Source of the DNA: Anaerolineales bacterium
Lineage (GTDB): Bacteria > Chloroflexota > Anaerolineae > Anaerolineales > UBA11579
Assembly: GCA_021463845.1 (NCBI GenBank)
Contig: JAJTXV010000005.1
Location: forward strand, 1 to 64,000
Reading direction: 5' to 3'
Length of the DNA stretch: 64,000 nt
Under the pieces are notes generated by a model. That model did no database searches and was not told the DNA's origin. It was given only the letters and a program-made list of their open reading frames with translations. The translations under genes were made by a program, and so were the position numbers. Positions 59,954 to 64,000 of the stretch are shown one piece after another. Each line of letters begins with the position of its first letter. The first letter of the stretch is position 1.

Positions 59954-60849
59954 TTCAGCTCCTGGATCTGCGGCTCAAGCTTGAGCTCATCGATCATCTG
60001 GTTGAGTTCGGCATGGGTCAGCTTGCGGCCCTTGCCCGCCGCGGCGACGAGGGCGGCTTCAAGCATATTGGTGCCGAAGGAGCGCCCGTCGAACACCGGC
60101 GTGGTGGTGACCAGATACTTGATGCCAATGTCCTTGAGCAGCTTGACGTCATCCGGCGTAGTGGTGTTGGTGACGATGACCTTGCCGGGCAGGCTGTTGG
60201 GGATGTGGCGCTTGATGTAATGGAAGTCACCGGCGATCACGCTGGCCCAGTTGAAGTACTGCTCCCACTTGGGGGTGCGCTGGTCCTGCTTCTCGCCCGT
60301 GGGGTACAGCCACTTGAACGGCAGGCGGGTGGCCACCGGGGTCACCAGGGCGGCCATGGTCTTGAGCCCCTGCTCGGAGCGGATGGCGATGGGCACATCC
60401 AGCGCGAACATGAAGTCGCCAAAGACGCAGTCGTAGCCGGCCTTCAGGAAGGAGTCGGTCATGCCCCAGCGGTCCGTCCCGATGGTGATAAAGGCTTTCT
60501 TCTCTTTTATGTAATCGCCGGTCTTGGCGTGCAAAAAGCCCACGGCCCGGTTCTCCAGCGTGTTCTTGAGACCCTCGCCGTCCACCAGCGGGGTCTGCTT
60601 GACGTGGCGCACGATCGGTTTGACGGAGTGCAGGGGGTAGAACTTCTTGTCCACCAGCAGGCCCAGGTCCGCCCCACCCAGGCCAAAGGCGTCCACCTTG
60701 CCATCCAGCTCTTTGAACAGCTCGGCCGCCTTTTCCATGTCGCCATTGGTGCCGATGCGCTCAATGCGCACGGTTTCGCCCAACAGCTTCACTTCTACGG
60801 CCTTGTCTCGTTTGGAAGAACCAATGCTGATGCTTACTGCACGCTTCAT
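59950..60849 (-). CDS. Conserved protein often labelled quinate 5-dehydrogenase
   Basis: A 299-residue protein in the family often annotated quinate 5-dehydrogenase, without experimental proof that I know of. RAVSISIGSSKRDKAVEV, DAFGLGGADLGLLVDKKFY, VTRLPFKWLYPTGEKQ and KYLVTTTPVFDGRSFGTNML are conserved landmarks. No classical Rossmann GxGxxG is obvious. GAGGAG stands nine bases before the ATG. It overlaps the NTP-transferase gene by four bases. A lipid- or sugar-phosphate role shared with the next two genes is an inference from coupling. Confidence 0.75.
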   Translation of the reverse strand: MKRAVSISIGSSKRDKAVEVKLLGETVRIERIGTNGDMEKAAELFKELDGKVDAFGLGGADLGLLVDKKFYPLHSVKPIVRHVKQTPLVDGEGLKNTLENRAVGFLHAKTGDYIKEKKAFITIGTDRWGMTDSFLKAGYDCVFGDFMFALDVPIAIRSEQGLKTMAALVTPVATRLPFKWLYPTGEKQDQRTPKWEQYFNWASVIAGDFHYIKRHIPNSLPGKVIVTNTTTPDDVKLLKDIGIKYLVTTTPVFDGRSFGTNMLEAALVAAAGKGRKLTHAELNQMIDELKLEPQIQELN

Positions 60850-61080
60850 AGGGCGTCTCCTCGATGAAATTCGGCGGGTTGGCCCGTCTCAGGGCCTGAT
60901 TTTACTAGCGTTAGGGCCAAAACCCGGCATTTGAACTGCCAGCGGCTATAACACCATAAGCTGGGCTTTGGAAACGGCCCTGGCGCAGGCATTAGGTGCC
61001 AAGACGCCTTTGCGGTATAATGCCGGCTGTGGGGGCCTAAACCGCCAGGCCTTAGGGTCTGAAACCAGCTGGAGGTGTCT

Positions 61081-62022
61081 GTGGCAGCAGTTCCCAATTA
61101 CGCATATTTTCAAGGCAAGATCGTTCCCTATTCCGAAGCCAAGATCGGGGTAATGACCCACGCGCTGAACTATGGCACCGCCATCTTCGGCGGCGTGCGC
61201 GGCTATTGGAATGATGCAGAGGAAGAGCTGTTCATCTTCCGCCCGCAGGACCATCTGAAGCGCCTGTACAACTCAGCCAAGCTGATGGTGATGGACATCC
61301 CCGTCGGCCCGGACGAGCTGATGGAGCGCATGGTGGAGCTGCTGCAGATGGAAGGCCACCGCCAGGATGTGTACCTGCGCCCCATGGCCTATTTTGCCGA
61401 CGAGATCATTGGCGTAAAACTGCACGACCTGCAGACCGAAGTGACCCTGTTCTCCGTGCCGTTCAGCAAATACGTAGCCAACGACACCGGCGCCCACGTC
61501 ACCTTCTCCTCCTGGCGCCGCCTGGACGACAACATGATCCCGGCCCGCGGCAAGATCGCCGGCGCCTACGTCAACACCGCCTTCATCAAGACCGATGCGG
61601 TGCGGGCCGGCTTCGACGAAGCCATCGTGCTGACCGCCGACGGGCACATCTCCGAGGGCAGCGCTGAGAACATCTTCATGGTGCGTGACGGCATCGTCTA
61701 CACCCCGCCGATTACGGACAACATCCTGGAGGGCATTACCCGCCGCTCGATTATTGAGTTAGCCCGCCACGAAGGCTACACCGTGATCGAGCGCTCGATC
61801 GACCGCACCGAGGTCTTCCTGGCCGACGAAATGTTCATGACCGGCACGGCCGCCCAGGTGACGGCCATCACCAAGGTGGACCACCGCGTGATCGGCGACG
61901 GCGTGATGGGCCCGGTGGCCAGCCGCCTGCGCCAGATGTACGACGACGCGGTGCGCGGGCGCCTGCCCGAGTTCCGTCACTGGAACTATCCTGTATACGA
62001 AAAGATGGTGGTGAAATCGTGA
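61081..62022 (+). CDS. ilvE: Branched-chain amino acid aminotransferase
   Basis: A 313-residue fold-type IV PLP transaminase for leucine, isoleucine and valine. VMTHALNYGTAIFGGVRGYW, YLRPMAYF, the PLP Lys in GKIAGAYVNTAFIKTDA, EAIVLTADGHISEGSAENIF and the ending MTGTAAQVTAI are present. The start is GTG 61081, six bases after GGAGG; GTG 61075 overlaps that site and is less likely. TATAAT lies at 61016-61021. Confidence 0.95.
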   Translation: MAAVPNYAYFQGKIVPYSEAKIGVMTHALNYGTAIFGGVRGYWNDAEEELFIFRPQDHLKRLYNSAKLMVMDIPVGPDELMERMVELLQMEGHRQDVYLRPMAYFADEIIGVKLHDLQTEVTLFSVPFSKYVANDTGAHVTFSSWRRLDDNMIPARGKIAGAYVNTAFIKTDAVRAGFDEAIVLTADGHISEGSAENIFMVRDGIVYTPPITDNILEGITRRSIIELARHEGYTVIERSIDRTEVFLADEMFMTGTAAQVTAITKVDHRVIGDGVMGPVASRLRQMYDDAVRGRLPEFRHWNYPVYEKMVVKS

Positions 62023-62111
62023 ACAGCGCCTTGCGCTGACCGATAGAGTACGCATCTATGCGAGTGGCGCAGCCTTAGGCTGCGCCACTTGTATAAAGAA
62101 GAGAGAACCTT

Positions 62112-62882
62112 ATGGTTGCCAAAACGAAACTAGACGCCCTGCTCCAAAAAATCTCGAAAGCCAGTGTGGGCTACCCGCAGCTGCAGCGCATGGCTGAGCA
62201 GTCGATCAAGAAAGAGTCCTCGCTCAAGAATCTGGATCTGGCCAAAGACCTGCTCGAATCGCACATATACCAGGCTCGCATCTTGGCCACCTACCTGCTG
62301 GGCTACCTGGCCGGCGAGATGCCTGAGACACTCAAGCTGCTGCGCCAGCGCGTCAGCCGTGACCCGGACCAGCGCGTGCAGGAAGCGCTGGCCCAGACCT
62401 TTGACATCATCTGCGAGCGGGCCGGCTACCAGGAAAGCCTGGCGCTGATCAAGGACTGGCTGGGTGACGACAACCCCAGCGTGCGCCGCGCCGTGACCGA
62501 AGGCCTGCGGGTATGGACCGCCCGCCCCTATTTCAAAACCAACCCCGAAGCCGCCATCAACCTGCTGCGCGGCCTGCGCGCTGACGAGAGCGAGTATGTG
62601 CGCCGCTCTATCGGCGCAGCCCTGCGCGACATTGCCAAGAAGCACAGCACTCTGGTCAATCGGGAAGTTAGGACCTGGGATCTATCCGACAAGAAGATCC
62701 AGCAGACCAAACTGCTGATCAGCAAGGCGGGCGGCAGCGGCAAACCGGCCGCCAAGAAGGCTCCCGCCAAAGCCAAGGCGAAGGCCAAACCCGCCAAGAA
62801 AGCGGCGGCCAAGGCCAAGGCGAAGCCAAAAGCTAAGGCCAAGGCGAAGGCTAAAACGAAGGCGAAAGCCAAGAGACGATAA
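62112..62882 (+). CDS. HEAT-repeat AlkC/AlkD-like protein with histone-like basic tail
   Basis: A 256-residue protein. Residues 1-205 are HEAT-like repeats of the DNA-alkylation-repair (AlkC/AlkD) superfamily: ARILATYLLGYLAGEMPETL, DDNPSVRRAVTEGLRVWTAR, and SEYVRRSIGAALRDIAKKHS. Residues about 210-256 are Lys/Ala/Pro repeats (AKAKAKPAKKAAAKAKAK type) like the tail of histone H1. The tail should bind DNA without sequence preference. Whether it removes alkylated bases is not shown by sequence. A terminator follows. Confidence 0.82.
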   Translation: MVAKTKLDALLQKISKASVGYPQLQRMAEQSIKKESSLKNLDLAKDLLESHIYQARILATYLLGYLAGEMPETLKLLRQRVSRDPDQRVQEALAQTFDIICERAGYQESLALIKDWLGDDNPSVRRAVTEGLRVWTARPYFKTNPEAAINLLRGLRADESEYVRRSIGAALRDIAKKHSTLVNREVRTWDLSDKKIQQTKLLISKAGGSGKPAAKKAPAKAKAKAKPAKKAAAKAKAKPKAKAKAKAKTKAKAKRR

Positions 62883-62885
62883 ACA

Positions 62886-62914
62886 AAAAATCCGCACTTA
62901 CGTGCGGATTTTTA
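62886..62914. terminator. Bidirectional terminator
   Basis: AAAAATCCGCAC / GTGCGGATTTTT with loop TTAC between convergent genes. Confidence 0.88.
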
Positions 62915-62920
62915 TTTCTT

Positions 62921-63394
62921 CTACTCATGAAACAGCCACTTTTCCATCACCAGCGCATCTTCGCCGCCGGCGTAATAGCGCGGCCACACATCCACGCGGC
63001 TATAGCCGCGCTTCTCATATAAGGCGATGGCGGCTTCGTTGCTCATGCGGGTCGAGAGCCGCATGCGCGGCATATCCGCGCCGCTCTCGGCCGCCGCCAT
63101 CAGGGCATCACCGATGCCCTGGCCGCGGCGCTCCGGATGCACGGCGATCGTGGCGATCCAGGCGATGTTCTGGCGCCGGCGCACATCCACAGCGATGAAA
63201 CCGACAAGTTCGTCGCGCTCGCCTTCCACCGCTTTCCAACGCAGCACGTTGGGCAGGCTGAGCACGCCGATCATTTCGATCAGCGGCCAGGCATCCAGCG
63301 GGAAGCTGAGCTGCTCGAGATCACGGATGGCGCTAACATCCCGCAGCCCGGCGGGCAGCAGGCGGAAAGAGGCGCGTGGCAAGGATGTGGGCAT
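62921..63394 (-). CDS. rimI: RimI-like ribosomal-protein alanine N-acetyltransferase
   Basis: A 157-residue GNAT. Acetyl-CoA motif A is IATIAVHPERRGQGIGDALM (RRGQGIG loop), and the C-terminal MRLSTRMSNEAAIALYEKRG is the RimI pattern. RimI acetylates the N-terminus of ribosomal protein S18. It lies eight bases after the nucleotidyltransferase gene on the same strand. Confidence 0.85.
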   Translation of the reverse strand: MPTSLPRASFRLLPAGLRDVSAIRDLEQLSFPLDAWPLIEMIGVLSLPNVLRWKAVEGERDELVGFIAVDVRRRQNIAWIATIAVHPERRGQGIGDALMAAAESGADMPRMRLSTRMSNEAAIALYEKRGYSRVDVWPRYYAGGEDALVMEKWLFHE

Positions 63395-63402
63395 GGGCGG
63401 CG

Positions 63403-64000
63403 TTACTTCTTTTGGTTACGGATCTCAGTTGAAGACAGGTCAAGCCGGAATTCATCTTCGCTCAGTGCGATGAACAGGTCCTGAATGCTGGCCGGCATCG
63501 GCAGGTCAGCCATGGTGGAGTAGCGGCCATCCACCTTGCGCCCGGCCACCAGGAAGCTGCAGCCCTGAGCGCGGATGAAATCGAACGCCTCCAACATGGC
63601 AGCTTCCCCATTGGTGTATTTGGGGTCGATCAGACGGCGGGCCGTATCGTAGCCTACGACGAAGACGCTGTTGGGGTACAGCGCGGCTTTGTCGCGGAAC
63701 AGCGGCGCCCGGCTCAGCAGCACGCGCTGCCCCAGCAGGCGCGGCTGTTCCAGCCGCGCCTGCACCACCTCGCGGCCCAGGCTGGGCTTCTCCACATTGT
63801 CGAGGGAGAGCTCGAAGGCGAACTGGCGGCTCAGCTTGCGCTGGGCGGTCTGCGCCAGCAGCAAGTGGCCCTCGTGGATCGGATTGAACGAGCCAGAGAG
63901 GATCGCGCCGCTGAACACCACATCTTGCACATAGGCCGCCGGCGGGTAGACCAATATATTGCCCGCCGTGCCCGCCATCAAGGCATCCAGCGCCTGGCTG
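63403..64000 (-). CDS. Partial nucleotidyltransferase (NadD-like), probably joined to a CinA-like part
   Basis: The frame is open through the right edge, so the N-terminus is missing. The visible about 198 residues include the nucleotidyltransferase motif GSFNPIHEGHLLLAQTAQ and a C-terminal LDLSSTEIRNQK (STxxR). The start of the visible part could belong to a CinA-like domain, as in known CinA-NadD-like fusions. The usual function would be NMN or nicotinate-mononucleotide adenylylation. That fusion is inferred from the open end and not seen. Confidence 0.7.
   Translation of the reverse strand, partial: SQALDALMAGTAGNILVYPPAAYVQDVVFSGAILSGSFNPIHEGHLLLAQTAQRKLSRQFAFELSLDNVEKPSLGREVVQARLEQPRLLGQRVLLSRAPLFRDKAALYPNSVFVVGYDTARRLIDPKYTNGEAAMLEAFDFIRAQGCSFLVAGRKVDGRYSTMADLPMPASIQDLFIALSEDEFRLDLSSTEIRNQKK

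Noticed and set aside
59069-60220. 383-codon plus-strand frame opposite the PAP2/NTP-transferase genes
   Set aside because: Shadow of three coupled minus-strand genes with conserved motifs.

Overview
The window is about 64 kb of a GC-rich bacterial chromosome. Gene content and style suggest a member of the Chloroflexota, most likely Anaerolineae: a menaquinol-type bc complex with a fused cytochrome b, a LytR-CpsA-Psr (LCP) protein next to a Thr/Pro-tailed membrane protein, roadblock/V4R regulators, Chloroflexota-style 7TM sensors, and many -10 boxes that sit directly in front of start codons. The phylum is inferred from content; no rRNA is present.

Region by region. 1-4127 is AT-rich and gene-poor: a zinc-ribbon methyltransferase, a broken coiled-coil/recombinase-like remnant and a GT-C-like membrane protein. 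It abuts the 3' end of tRNA-Glu, as an integrated island would. 4321-4947 is signal peptidase I. 4982-11991 (minus) is the most interesting locus: a compact bacterial microcompartment (BMC) operon of the 'sugar phosphate utilizing' kind. Its order is gntR, rpiB, deoC, BMC-P, aldehyde dehydrogenase, BMC-H, eutJ-like, BMC-T, a small cargo-like protein, BMC-P, BMC-P. DeoC would split deoxyribose-5-phosphate into glyceraldehyde-3-phosphate and acetaldehyde inside the shell, and the acylating dehydrogenase would convert the aldehyde to acyl-CoA. Four proteins carry short amphipathic helices that look like encapsulation peptides. RpiB has lost its usual catalytic Cys, and DeoC has a Cys/His-rich N-terminal extension. 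No phosphotransacylase or alcohol dehydrogenase is encoded nearby.

12-20 kb: small membrane proteins, then a tightly packed operon kbl, coaE-GNAT, cdaA, cdaR, der (c-di-AMP synthesis and ribosome assembly). 20-32 kb: a flippase-like protein, three tRNAs, an LCP pair, surE, a C39-like protease, a GT2/V4R/roadblock operon, hutI, an HD hydrolase, an inositol monophosphatase and repeat-rich spacers, then rsmA and a G5/3D cell-wall protein. 34-38.8 kb: a bc-complex operon (membrane subunit, Rieske, fused cytochrome b, two diheme cytochromes c). 42.5-48.3 kb: a plus-strand run ending in acyl-CoA carboxylase (beta, biotin carboxylase, BCCP) and a CYTH protein. 48-54 kb: a GxxExxY gene inside an inverted repeat, murI, rplS, a PIG-L deacetylase, moeZ, folP-folK and tRNA-Ser.

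54-64 kb: VOC protein, arsR-AHSA1 pair with a clear operator, a frameshifted DUF4287 gene, DUF2975-XRE pair, alpha/beta hydrolase, YibE/F protein, an overlapping three-gene operon (quinate-dehydrogenase-like, NTP transferase, PAP2), a branched-chain aminotransferase, an AlkC/AlkD-like HEAT protein with a histone-like tail, rimI and a partial nucleotidyltransferase. Dispersed intergenic repeats occur throughout.
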